The notes under the pieces: model-generated
What the model was told of the DNA's origin: nothing
Databases searched by the model: none
What the model saw: the letters and a program-made list of their open reading frames with translations, nothing else
Position numbers and translations under genes: made by a program
Origin: Streptomyces canus
Lineage (GTDB): Bacteria; Actinomycetota; Actinomycetes; Streptomycetales; Streptomycetaceae
Length of the DNA stretch: 64,000 bases
Direction: 5' to 3'
Assembly: GCF_030816965.1 (NCBI RefSeq)
Contig: NZ_JAUSYQ010000002.1
Coordinates: 6,686,001-6,750,000 of the forward strand
In this document: piece after piece, positions 9,301 to 17,305 of the stretch
Position numbering within the stretch: the first letter of the stretch is position 1
Layout of the letters: each line of letters starts with the position of its first letter

Positions 9301-9936
9301 GACCTCGCCGTCCTCATGGAGCGCCTCGACTCCGTGTGGAACGCGCTCGCCTTCGACGCGCCCTGGAAGTCGGCGCAGGAGAAGGAGAACGCGCGCGTGG
9401 CGCTCGAACGCTTCCTGAAGTGGCACGTCATGGACCGCACCGGCCGCACACCGGTGGCCAGCGAGCACGACTTCGACGTCACCCTGGAGGCGGGCGAGGT
9501 CGAGGTGCGCATCCGCGGCCAGATGGACCGCGTGGAGGCCGACGGCGAGGGCCGCGCGTATGTCGTCGACTTCAAGACGGGCAAGCAGCCGGTGAGTTCC
9601 GCCGAAGTCGAACGCCACCCCCAGCTCGCCGTCTACCAGCTCGCCGTCCGCGAGGGCGCCGTCGACGAGGCCTTCGACGGGGTACGGCCAGAGCCGGGCG
9701 GCGCCGAACTCGTCCAGCTGCGCCAGGGTGCCCCCAAGCGGGACGGCGGCGAGACCCTCCCCAAGGTGCAGGCGCAGGAACCGCTGGAAGGGGAGTGGGT
9801 CGGAGATCTGCTCGCCACGGCGGCGGGGAAGGTCCTCGACGAACGGTTCACACCGAATGCGGGGCAGCACTGCTCCCATTGCGCCTTCCGGGCCTCGTGC
9901 AGCGCTCAACCGGAAGGACGGCAGATCGTGGAGTGA
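6322..9936 (+). CDS. adnA: AdnA-like helicase-nuclease subunit (RecB-type nuclease fused to UvrD motor)
   Basis: 1204 residues from GTG 6322. AdnAB is the actinobacterial end-resection helicase-nuclease for double-strand break repair. Visible motifs are Walker A GPGTGKTTTL (about 58-67), DEYQDTDPAQ (about 268), FGDPDQSIYAFRG (about 294), TAHRSKGLEW (about 758), the RecB nuclease motifs QMDRVEADG and DFKTGK (about 1070-1085) and QLAVYQLAV. Four cysteines, one in NTCALQWF and three in HCSHCAFRASC, form the AddB/RecB-type Fe-S cage. An unusual acidic insertion of about 100 residues with tandem DEPRSVSDEEPQGDSA-like units lies near 470-575, so the protein is longer than the mycobacterial one. It is followed by adnB in the same direction after 111 bp. 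Confidence 0.88.
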   Translation: MSSSSSTRRLSHSPVRQGTRGAYRLVRTPPARVDPPLLDAAQRAVVEHGSGPLLVLAGPGTGKTTTLVESVASRIARGGDPARVLVLTFSRKAAVELRDRMALRIGAARAPQATTFHSFCYALVRAHQDSDLFVEPLRLLSGPEQDVAVRELLAGQPDLERLGLAHVRWPDELRACLTTRGFADEVRAVLARSRELGLGPGALDAFARRSGRPDWRAAAAFLAEYLDVLDLQGVLDYAELVHRAVLLARRPEVAERLAAQYDAVFVDEYQDTDPAQVRLLRALAGGGRTLVAFGDPDQSIYAFRGADVNGILDFPYAFPRADGRTAPVEVLRTSRRSGAALLAATRLVTQRMPLTRLPADKVRAHRELAPVREGGRVEVYTYPTSGTELDNIADILRRAHLEDGVPWGEMAVLVRAGSRTIPTVRRALTAAGVPLDIDGDDLALRHEPAVAPLLTALRAVATAEAAEGAVRLEEGDASDEARLVSEEEGRRDSADEPRSVSDEKAQRDSSDEPQSVSGDEPRSVSDEEPQGDLADEPRSVSDEEPQGDSADGPRTVSEEEARQASADEPQPPSAEPPSDTSWLDTETALTLLASPLAGMDAADLRRLGRALRDEERAAGNALPPPSDVLLARALAEPERLAVHDPAYARGAQRLGALLGKARERLANGGSAEEALWDLWEGTPWPGRLERAARRGGAAGRNADRDLDAVCALFATAARAEERTGGRGALNFLEEIDAEDIAADTLTRRAVRPDAVRLMTAHRSKGLEWRLVVVAGVQEGLWPDLRRRGSLLEADRIGRDGLAEPLTPGALLAEERRLFYVAATRARERLVVTAVKAPADDGDQPSRFLTELGVEPRDVTGRPRRPLSVAALVAELRATTVDPRVSDTLREAAARRLARLAALADEDGRPLVPSAHPYRWWGMFEPTESKVPLRDRDQPVVLSGSALDQLANTCALQWFLGREVKADAPATVAQGFGNVVHVLADEVASGHTPADLAVLMERLDSVWNALAFDAPWKSAQEKENARVALERFLKWHVMDRTGRTPVASEHDFDVTLEAGEVEVRIRGQMDRVEADGEGRAYVVDFKTGKQPVSSAEVERHPQLAVYQLAVREGAVDEAFDGVRPEPGGAELVQLRQGAPKRDGGETLPKVQAQEPLEGEWVGDLLATAAGKVLDERFTPNAGQHCSHCAFRASCSAQPEGRQIVE
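7757..8032 (+). repeat. In-frame tandem repeats encoding an acidic linker in AdnA
   Basis: About five to six imperfect in-frame units of roughly 48-54 bp encode variants of SADEPRSVSDEEPQGD. The last copies are nearly identical (GAGCCGCGGTCGGTGTC recurs). They expand a loop between the helicase motifs, consistent with slippage or unequal exchange. Confidence 0.75.
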
Positions 9937-10047
9937 GGGCGGCACGCCGGTGTGATCAGTCGCACCACGCGTGCTGACCTGCGCTTCTTCCGGCCCGCCG
10001 GGGTGATTCGTCCTCCGTTGTCAGTGCACGCCGCTAGCCTCTGCGAC

Positions 10048-13000
10048 ATGCCCGCCCGTATCACCGAACCCGATCAGCTCAAAGAGCTCCTCGGCATCCC
10101 GTTCACCCCGGAGCAGACGGCCTGCATCACCGCGCCGCCCGCACCGCAGGTGATCGTGGCCGGTGCCGGCTCGGGCAAGACGACGGTGATGGCGGCCCGC
10201 GTGGTCTGGCTGGTCGGCACCGGCCAGGTCGCCCCCGAACAGGTCCTCGGCCTCACCTTCACCAACAAGGCCGCCGGAGAACTCGCCGAACGCGTCCGCA
10301 AGGCCCTCATCAAGGCCGGCGTCACCGACCCCGACGTCATCGATCCGGACAACCCGCCGGGCGAACCCGTGATCTCCACCTACCACGCCTTCGCGGGCCG
10401 CCTGCTGACCGACCACGGCCTGCGCATCGGACTCGAACCCACCTCCAGGCTGCTCGCCGACGCCACCCGCTACCAGCTCGCCGCGCGCGTGCTGCGCGAG
10501 GCCCCCGGCCCCTATCCGGCCCTGACCCGCTCTTTCGCCGACCTCGTCAGCGACCTCCTCACCCTCGACGCGGAACTCGCCGAGCACCTCGTACACCCCG
10601 AGCGCCTGCGCGCGTACGACGCCGAACTGCTGCGCGCCCTGCAGGGCGCCAAACTCACCAACGACGCCCTGCGCAAGGTCCCCGAGACGGCCGCCGCCCG
10701 ACGTGAACTCGCCGACCTGGTCGTCCGCTACCGCGCCGCCAAACGCGAACGCGACCTGCTCGACTTCGGCGACCAGATCGCCCTGTCCGCACGGCTCGCG
10801 GGGGCCCCGGAGGTGGGCCGCATCCTGCGGGACGAGTTCAAGGTGGTGCTGCTCGACGAGTACCAGGACACCTCGGTCGCCCAGCGCGTCCTGCTGGCAG
10901 GCCTGTTCGGCGGCGGCACCGGCCATCCGGTCACCGCCGTCGGCGACCCCTGCCAGGCCATCTACGGCTGGCGCGGCGCCTCCGTCGCCAACCTCGACGA
11001 CTTTCCCCGAACACTTCGCCCACCCCGACGGCCGGCCTGCCACGCGTCAGGCGCTCAGCGAGAACCGCCGCAGCGGCGGCCGTCTCCTCGACCTCGCCAA
11101 CGGCCTCGCCGAGCCCCTGCGCGCCATGCACGCGGGCGTGGAAGCCCTCCGCCCGGCCCCCGGCGCCGAGCGCGACGGCCTGGTGCGCTGTGCCCTCCTG
11201 CCCACCCACGCCGAGGAGATCGACTGGCTGGCGGATTCGATTGCCCATCTCGTACGGACCGGGAAGGAGCCCGGCGAGATCGCCGTCCTGTGCCGCACGG
11301 CGACCGACTTCGCCGAGATCCAGGGCGCCCTCGTCGAACGGGACGTCCCGGTCGAGGTGGTGGGGCTCTCGGGCCTGCTGCACCTGCCCGAGGTCGCCGA
11401 CCTGGTCGCCGTCTGCGAGGTCCTCCAGGACCCCGGTGCCAACGCCGCCCTGGTCCGCCTGCTGACCGGCCCGCGCTGGCGCATCGGCCCGCGCGACCTC
11501 GCCCTGCTCGGCCGACGTGCCCGGCGACTCGTGTCGTACACGCGCGTGGACGGCGACGACGACCCCGACCGCCGGCTCGCCGAGGCCGTCGAGGGGGTCG
11601 ACCCGGCCGAGGTGATATCACTCGCCGACGCCCTGGAGACCTTCCTGGAGACGCCCCTCTACAGCGAGGACGAGGACGACGACGGGCTGCCCTTCTCACC
11701 GGACGCGCGCGTGCGGTTCGCGCGCCTGGCGGCCGAACTGCGCGATCTGCGCCGCTCCCTCGCCGACCCCCTGATGGACGTCCTGCACCGTGTCCTCGCG
11801 GTCACCGGCCTGGAGGTCGAACTGTCGGCGTCCCCGCACGCGTTGGCCGCCCGCCGCCGCGAGACCCTGTCCAACTTCCTCGACATCGCCGCCTCGTTCG
11901 CGGCGGGCGACAACGAGGCGACCCTCCTCGCCTTCCTCGGCTTCCTGCGCACCGCCGCCCAGTACGAGAAGGGCCTCGACAACGCACTGCCCGGCGGTGA
12001 GAACACCGTCAAGGTGCTCACCGCGCACAAGTCCAAGGGCCTGGAGTGGGATGTCGTCGCCGTCCCCGGCCTGGTCACCGGGACCTTCCCGAGTACCCAG
12101 GGCCGCGAGAAGTGGACCGCCCAGGGCAAGGTGCTGCCGCACGCGCTGCGTGGCGACGCCGACACCCTGCCCGACATCGACTCCTGGGACTCACGCGGCA
12201 TGAAGGCCTTCCACGAGGCCATGAAGGACCACCAGCACACCGAGGAACTCCGCCTCGGCTACGTCACCTTCACCCGCCCCCGCTCGCTCCTCCTCGGCTC
12301 CGGCCACTGGTGGGGACCGACACAGAAGAAGCCCCGAGGCCCGTCCGACTTCCTCAAGGCCCTGTACGACCACTGCACGGCCGGCTACGGCGAGATCGAG
12401 GCCTGGGCCGACGAACCCGCCGAGGACGCGGAGAACCCGGCCCTGCACGCACAGAGCGCCGACCAGGTCTGGCCCCTGCCCCTCGACGACACCGCCCTAG
12501 CCCGCCGCCGCGCCGCCGCCGAGACGGTCCTGGCCCATCTGGAGAACCTCGCCTCCCACACGGACGGCCATCCCGCGGCCGCCCACGACCCGGACACCTA
12601 CGACGACCCGGACTGGCCCCCACCACCCGATGACGAGGAGCCGGACTTCGACGACCGGGACTTCGCAGAGCGGCACTTCGCAGAACCGGACCTGGAAGAC
12701 TTCGTGGACGCCGAGGACGACCCCCTCCCGGAGGACCCCGCCGACTGGGACACCTGGACGACGGTCCGCGCGGCCGTCCCGCACCAGGCCACGGCCCCGG
12801 ACGGCGACGAGCCGCCCGGCCCCGACGAGGGCCCGCGCGGCCACCCCGAGAGGCGTGAGCCTCAGGAGGCGCACGCCCACAGTCCGGAGCGCCCGCCCAA
12901 GTATCCGCGCGCCCAGCAGCAGCCTCCCACGCGCCCCCGGCTCACCCCCGAGGAAGCCCGCACCATCGCCTCCTGGGACCGCGACCTCGACGCCCTGGCC

Positions 13001-13702
13001 GGGGAACTCCTGCGCGCACGGGAAGCCGTCACCGACGTGCCCCTGCCCGCTTCCCTCACCGCGTCCCAGGTCCTGCGTCTGGCGAACGACCCTGACGGGC
13101 TCGCGCAGGAGCTCGCGCGCCCCATGCCGCGCCCCTCGCAACCCGCCGCGCGCCAGGGCACCCGCTTCCACGCCTGGGTCGAAGCCCGCTTCGAAGCCCT
13201 GACCCTGCCCATGCTGGAGCCGGACGACCTGCCCGGCAGCGACGCCGAGATCGCCGACGAACGCGACCTGGAAGCCCTCAAGGACGCCTTCGAGCGCAGC
13301 GAGTACGCCCACCGCACCCCCTACCGGATCGAGACGCCCTTCCAGCTCGCCATCGCAGGCCGCGTGATCCGGGGCCGTATCGACGCCGTCTACCAACACA
13401 GCGACGGGGACACGACGACGTACGAGATCGTCGACTGGAAGACCAGCCGCACCCACACCGCCGACCCCCTCCAGCTCGCGCTGTACCGGTTGGCCTGGGC
13501 CGAGCGGCAGGGCGTGCCTGTGGAATCGGTCACGGCCGCGTTCCTCTACGTCCGTACCGGAGACGTCGTACGCCCCAAGGCCCTGCCCGGCAGGGCAGCA
13601 CTGGAACGGCTGCTCACCCAGGGGCCGGAAGGGCAGTCAAACGGTTCCGTGCAAGCACACTGTGAGGAACCGCCCACCAAGGATGTCGGTGCGGGCCGAT
13701 AG
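10048..13702 (+). pseudogene. adnB: AdnB-like helicase-nuclease subunit, interrupted by a one-base insertion
   Basis: ATG 10048 begins MPARITEPDQ. The first frame gives Walker A GAGSGKTTVM, LLDEYQDTSVAQ and VGDPCQAIYGWRG, then reads NLDDFPRTLRP. From base 11005 the homologous protein continues in the next frame as FPEHFAHPDG, ENRRSGG, TAHKSKGLEWD and the RecB nuclease motifs GRIDAV, DWKTS and QLALYRLAW. One surplus T in the TTT at 11002-11004 explains this exactly. With the base removed the protein is 1217 residues, complete and normal for AdnB. Either the strain carries a genuine frameshift or the base is a sequencing error; the perfect preservation of the downstream frame favours error or a very recent change. 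Start note: TAGCCT lies 7 bases before ATG, a leaderless pattern. Confidence 0.85.
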
Positions 13703-13712
13703 GCTCGTGACC

Positions 13713-15126
13713 ATGAGCCAACCCGTTGACAGTGCCGTCAGCGCCGTCCGTACGTACATCGAGCAGCACCGCGCCGCCTTCCTCGACGACCTCGCCGAAT
13801 GGCTGCGCATCCCGTCCGTCTCGGCACAACCCGACCACGGCCCCGATGTACGCCGCAGTGCCGACTGGCTCGCTGCCAAGCTCAAGGAGACCGGGTTCCC
13901 CACGGCCGAGGTCTGGCAGACCCCGGGCGCGCCCGCCGTCTTCGCCGAGTGGCCCGCCGAGGACCCGACGGCGCCCACGGTCCTCGTCTACGGCCACCAC
14001 GAGCGTACAGCCCGCCGCCCGCGAGGACGGCTGGGACAGCGACCCGTTCGAGCCGGTCGTCCGCGACAACCGCCTCTACGCGCGAGGGGCGGCCGACGAC
14101 AAGGGCCAGGTCCTCTTCCATGCACTCGGTGTCCGCGCCCACCTCGTCGCCGCCGACCGTACCGCCCCCGCGGTGAACCTCAAGCTGCTGATCGAGGGCG
14201 AGGAGGAGTCCGGCTCACCCCATTTCCGCGCCCTCGTCGAGGAGCGCAAGCGCCGGCTCGCCGCCGACGCCGTGATCGTCTCCGACACCAGCATGTGGGA
14301 TGAGAACACCCCCACCGTGTGCACCGGCATGCGTGGCCTCGCCGAGTGCGAGATCCGGCTGTACGGCCCCGACCAGGACATCCACTCGGGCGCCTTCGGC
14401 GGCGCTGTGCCCAACCCGGCCACGGCGGTCGCCCGCCTGGTCGCCGCCCTGCACGACGAGCACGCACGCGTGGCCGTCCCCGGCTTCTACGACGGCATCG
14501 TCGAACTGACCGATCGTGAGCGTGAACTCTTCGCCGAACTGCCCTTCGACGAGGAGGAGTGGCTGCACACGGCCAAGTCGCACGCCACCCACGGCGAGTC
14601 CGGGCACACCACCCTGGAGCGTGTCTGGGCCCGCCCCACCGCCGAGGTCAACGGCATCGGCGGTGGCTACCAGGGCCCCGGAAGCAAGACGATCATCCCG
14701 TCGTCGGCCATGGTGAAGCTGTCGTTCCGTCTGGTCGCGGGCCAGGATCCCGACCACATCGAGAAGGCCGTCCGCGCTTGGGCCGGCGAGCAGGTGCCCG
14801 CCGGGATCCGGCACGAGATCACCTTCGCGCCCGCCACGCGCCCGTGCCTGACCCCGCTCGACCACCCTGCGCTGCAGTCCGTGGTCCGCGCCCTGGGCCG
14901 CGCCTTCGAGAGCTCGGTCCGCTTCACGCGTGTAGGTGGCTCCGGCCCCGCCGCCGACCTCCAGGACGTCCTCGGCGCACCCGTGCTGTTCCTCGGCATC
15001 TCCGTCCCCTCCGACGGCTGGCACGCGCCGAACGAGAAAGTCGAGCTCGATCTGCTGTTCAAGGGCGTCGAGACCAGCGCGTACCTTTGGGGTGATCTCG
15101 CCGAGCACTGGAGTCACGCGCCCTGA
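13713..15126 (+). pseudogene. M20 family dipeptidase/metallopeptidase, interrupted by a one-base insertion
   Basis: ATG 13713 starts MSQPVDSAVSAV. The first frame ends the conserved metal-binding segment as VLVYGHHERTA, where M20 enzymes have VYGHHDVQP. Removing G 14003 restores GHHDVQPAAREDGWDSDPF, then DDKGQ (bridging Asp), EGEEESGSP (catalytic Glu), SDTSMWD (metal Asp) and HSGAFGGAVPNP, to a 470-residue protein. It is predicted to be a cytosolic two-zinc peptidase acting on dipeptides (dapE/ArgE/carnosinase group). It stands between adnB and nudC. The rest of the frame is intact, so sequence error or a recent mutation are both possible. TAGGCT lies 7 bases before ATG, again a leaderless layout. 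Confidence 0.85.
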
Positions 15127-15279
15127 CCGTCCCGCGCCGCCCGGCCCGGCAGCGCGCGGGGCACCCGGAAAGGGCCGCCCCGTACCGCGAGGCCCCGCCG
15201 GTCCGGTCGCCCTCCGACGTACGTCCCGCCGAACCGTTCGCCGAAACAATCCGCTGCACCGGGGGAGTTGGAAGCACCC

Positions 15280-16224
15280 GTGACCACCTGGACCGACCAC
15301 ACCGCCGACCGTCCCGTCTCGCTCACCGCCCCCAGCGGCATCGACCGCGCCGCGCACCACCGGCTCGACGAGGCCTGGCTCGCGGCAGCGTGGAGCCACC
15401 CCACAACCCGCTGCTTCGTGGTTTCCGGCGGTCAGGTCCTGATCGACGAGACGGCGGACGGCCGTACCGAACTCGTCATGACCCCGTCCTTCGAGGCCCC
15501 GCTCACCGAGGCGCACCGCTACTTCCTCGGCATCGACGAGGAGGGCGTCCGCTACTTCGCCCTCCAGAAGGACTCCTTGCCCGGCCGCATCGACCAGTCC
15601 GCGCGTCCGGCCGGTCTGCGCGAGGCCGGTCTGCTGCTGTCCGCGCGCGAGGCGGGCCTGATGGTGCACGCGGTCGGCCTGGAGAACTGGCAGCGGACCC
15701 ACCGCTTCTGCTCCCGCTGCGGCGAGCGCACCGTCATCGCCGCGGCCGGCCACATCCGCCGCTGCCAGGCCTGCGGCGCCGAGCACTACCCGCGCACCGA
15801 CCCAGCCGTGATCATGGCCGTCACGGACGACGAGGACCGCATCCTGCTCGGCCGCCAGGTGCACTGGCCGGAGGGCCGCTTCTCGACCCTCGCCGGATTC
15901 GTCGAGCCGGGCGAGTCCATCGAGCAGTCGGTGCGCCGTGAGGTCTTCGAGGAGGCCGGGATCACCGTCGGCCCGGTCGAGTACGTTGCCAGCCAGCCGT
16001 GGCCGTTCCCCTCCAGTCTTATGCTCGGCTTCATGGCCCGTGCCACCTCCACCGAGATCGATGTCGACGGAGACGAGATCCATGAGGCCCGCTGGTTCTC
16101 CCGCGACGAACTGGGCGCCGCCTTCGAGGCAGGAGAGGTCCTCCCGCCGTACGGCATCTCGATCGCGGCCCGTCTGATCGAGCTCTGGTACGGCAGGCCG
16201 CTGCCGACGAGGAGTTTCGTCTGA
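15280..16224 (+). CDS. nudC: NAD(+) diphosphatase / deNADding Nudix hydrolase
   Basis: 314 residues from GTG 15280 (GGAAG five bases upstream); a TTG at 15268 is in frame but sits directly on the GGGGGAG. NudC hydrolyses NADH to NMNH and AMP and removes NAD caps from RNA. The sequence shows a zinc ribbon CSRCGE plus CQACG near residues 150-171, the Nudix box GFVEPGESIEQSVRREVFEE near 205-227, and the NADH-specific SQPWPFPSSLML immediately after it. The 143-bp gap upstream shows no obvious feature. The same position beside mrx1 and uvrD2 is seen in mycobacteria. Confidence 0.93.
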   Translation: MTTWTDHTADRPVSLTAPSGIDRAAHHRLDEAWLAAAWSHPTTRCFVVSGGQVLIDETADGRTELVMTPSFEAPLTEAHRYFLGIDEEGVRYFALQKDSLPGRIDQSARPAGLREAGLLLSAREAGLMVHAVGLENWQRTHRFCSRCGERTVIAAAGHIRRCQACGAEHYPRTDPAVIMAVTDDEDRILLGRQVHWPEGRFSTLAGFVEPGESIEQSVRREVFEEAGITVGPVEYVASQPWPFPSSLMLGFMARATSTEIDVDGDEIHEARWFSRDELGAAFEAGEVLPPYGISIAARLIELWYGRPLPTRSFV

Positions 16225-16234
16225 GAGGACGGGC

Positions 16235-16846
16235 ATGCCCGACCCGTACTGGAACCACAACGTCCACTACCACCGCCTGGTGCTCGACGCGGTACCGGAC
16301 GGCTGTCGCGAGGCCCTGGACGTGGGGTGCGGTGACGGGCTGCTCGCCCGCAAACTGGCCGAGAAGGCCGCGTTCGTCACGGGCGTGGACCGCTCGCCGG
16401 AGATGATCCGGCAGGCGCGTGCGACCACCTGCGGGAACATCACGTTCCTGGAGGCGGACTACCTGGACGGCACCGCCCTGCCCGAGGGAACGTACGACTT
16501 CGTCAGCGCGGTCGCCGTGGTGCACCACGCGCCCGTCGAGGACGCGGTCGAGGGCCTGGTCCGGCTGCTGGCCCCCGGCGGACGGCTGGTGATCGTCGGG
16601 ATGGCGTACAACAGGACGACGCTGGACTGGATCATCAGCGGCTGTGGCCTACCCGTGTCGCTGCTCCTCAGACGGCGACGGGGCGGCAAGCGGGCGCCCG
16701 TCGGCATGCCCATGGAGGACTCGACCGTGCACTGGGGCGAGGCCCGCAGGGCTGCCCGCCGCCTTCTGCCCGGCTGCCGCTACCGGCGCCGACTGCTGTG
16801 GCGCTACACGGCGGTGTGGGACAAACCACAAGAAGGCGGTTCCTGA
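16235..16846 (+). CDS. Class I SAM-dependent methyltransferase
   Basis: 203 residues; ATG 16235 follows GAGAGGACGGGC and lies 10 bp after nudC, suggesting one transcript. The Rossmann motif I is ALDVGCGDGLLARKL (about 29-43), motif II VTGVDRSPEM, and motif post-I DFVSAVAVVHHAP. A basic patch RRRRGGKR lies near 148-155. The target is unknown; the fold fits small-molecule methyltransferases of the UbiE/type-11 kind. Confidence 0.85.
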   Translation: MPDPYWNHNVHYHRLVLDAVPDGCREALDVGCGDGLLARKLAEKAAFVTGVDRSPEMIRQARATTCGNITFLEADYLDGTALPEGTYDFVSAVAVVHHAPVEDAVEGLVRLLAPGGRLVIVGMAYNRTTLDWIISGCGLPVSLLLRRRRGGKRAPVGMPMEDSTVHWGEARRAARRLLPGCRYRRRLLWRYTAVWDKPQEGGS

Positions 16847-16864
16847 GCTGCCTCAGGAACCGCC
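16835..16864. terminator. Bidirectional terminator between methyltransferase and mrx1
   Basis: GGCGGTTCCTGAG (16835-16847) and CTCAGGAACCGCC (16852-16864) form a perfect 13-bp stem with a 4-base loop. It overlaps the methyltransferase stop codon and ends 14 bp before the mrx1 stop on the other strand. Confidence 0.8.
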
Positions 16865-16878
16865 GATGTCCCACAGTG

Positions 16879-17121
16879 TTATGCGCTGATCTTCTGCTTC
16901 ACCTGCGCCAGCGACGGGTTCGTCAGCGTCGAGCCGTCGGCGAAGAGCACGGTCGGGACCGTCTGATTCCCGCCGTTCGCCTTCTCCACGAAAGCCGCGG
17001 ACGCCGGGTCCTGCTCGATGTTGATCTCGGTGTACGCGATGCCCTCGCGGTCCAGCTGCTTCTTCAGCCGCTGGCAGTAACCGCACCATGTGGTGCTGTA
17101 CATCGTCACAGTGCCCTGCAT
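16879..17121 (-). CDS. mrx1: Mycoredoxin (glutaredoxin-like, CGYC)
   Basis: 80 residues from ATG 17121 (MQGTVTMYS), with AAGGAG ten bases upstream; a longer in-frame start at 17178 would precede the ribosome site and cross the promoter region, so it is less likely. Mycoredoxin-1 reduces protein-mycothiol mixed disulfides in the cytosol. The active site is STTWCGYCQRLKK (CGYC) and the cis-Pro loop is NQTVPTVLF, with G-x-L following. A perfect SigR-type promoter lies 51 bp upstream, which fits a role in thiol-oxidative stress. The gene converges on the methyltransferase and diverges from uvrD2. Confidence 0.92.
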   Translation of the reverse strand: MQGTVTMYSTTWCGYCQRLKKQLDREGIAYTEINIEQDPASAAFVEKANGGNQTVPTVLFADGSTLTNPSLAQVKQKISA

Positions 17122-17171
17122 GTCTCGCGCGCTCCTTCGGTGGCTCGGGGGAAGAGATCGTCCGTTGACGG

Positions 17172-17198
17172 AACGCATGCGACCTGGGCGCCATTCCC
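17172..17198 (-). promoter_or_regulatory. SigR-dependent promoter of mrx1
   Basis: On the minus strand GGGAAT (17198-17193), 18 bases, then GTT (17174-17172). This is the Streptomyces SigR consensus GGAAT-N18-GTT with exact spacing. Transcription would begin about 7-10 bases further on, leaving a short leader with AAGGAG before ATG 17121. Confidence 0.75.
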
Positions 17199-17257
17199 GA
17201 CTCGGGGTGCCCGGCCAGGTGACGCCTGCCGCATTAGTACGACTGGGGCTACCTGCC

Positions 17258-17266
17258 TGTGGACAA
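17258..17266 (-). promoter_or_regulatory. DnaA-box 9-mer upstream of uvrD2
   Basis: TGTGGACAA is the complement of TTGTCCACA, the preferred Streptomyces DnaA box. It sits in the mrx1/uvrD2 divergent gap, 40 bp before the uvrD2 start. DnaA binding is inferred only. Confidence 0.4.
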
Positions 17267-17305
17267 CCGGCTCACCCGTCTCCGCCGACCTGGCAGCATG
17301 GCCGT

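Noticed and set aside
6538..9945. A very long open frame antisense to adnA
   Set aside because: It mirrors the high third-position GC of adnA, has no family motifs and no ribosome site; it is a GC artefact.
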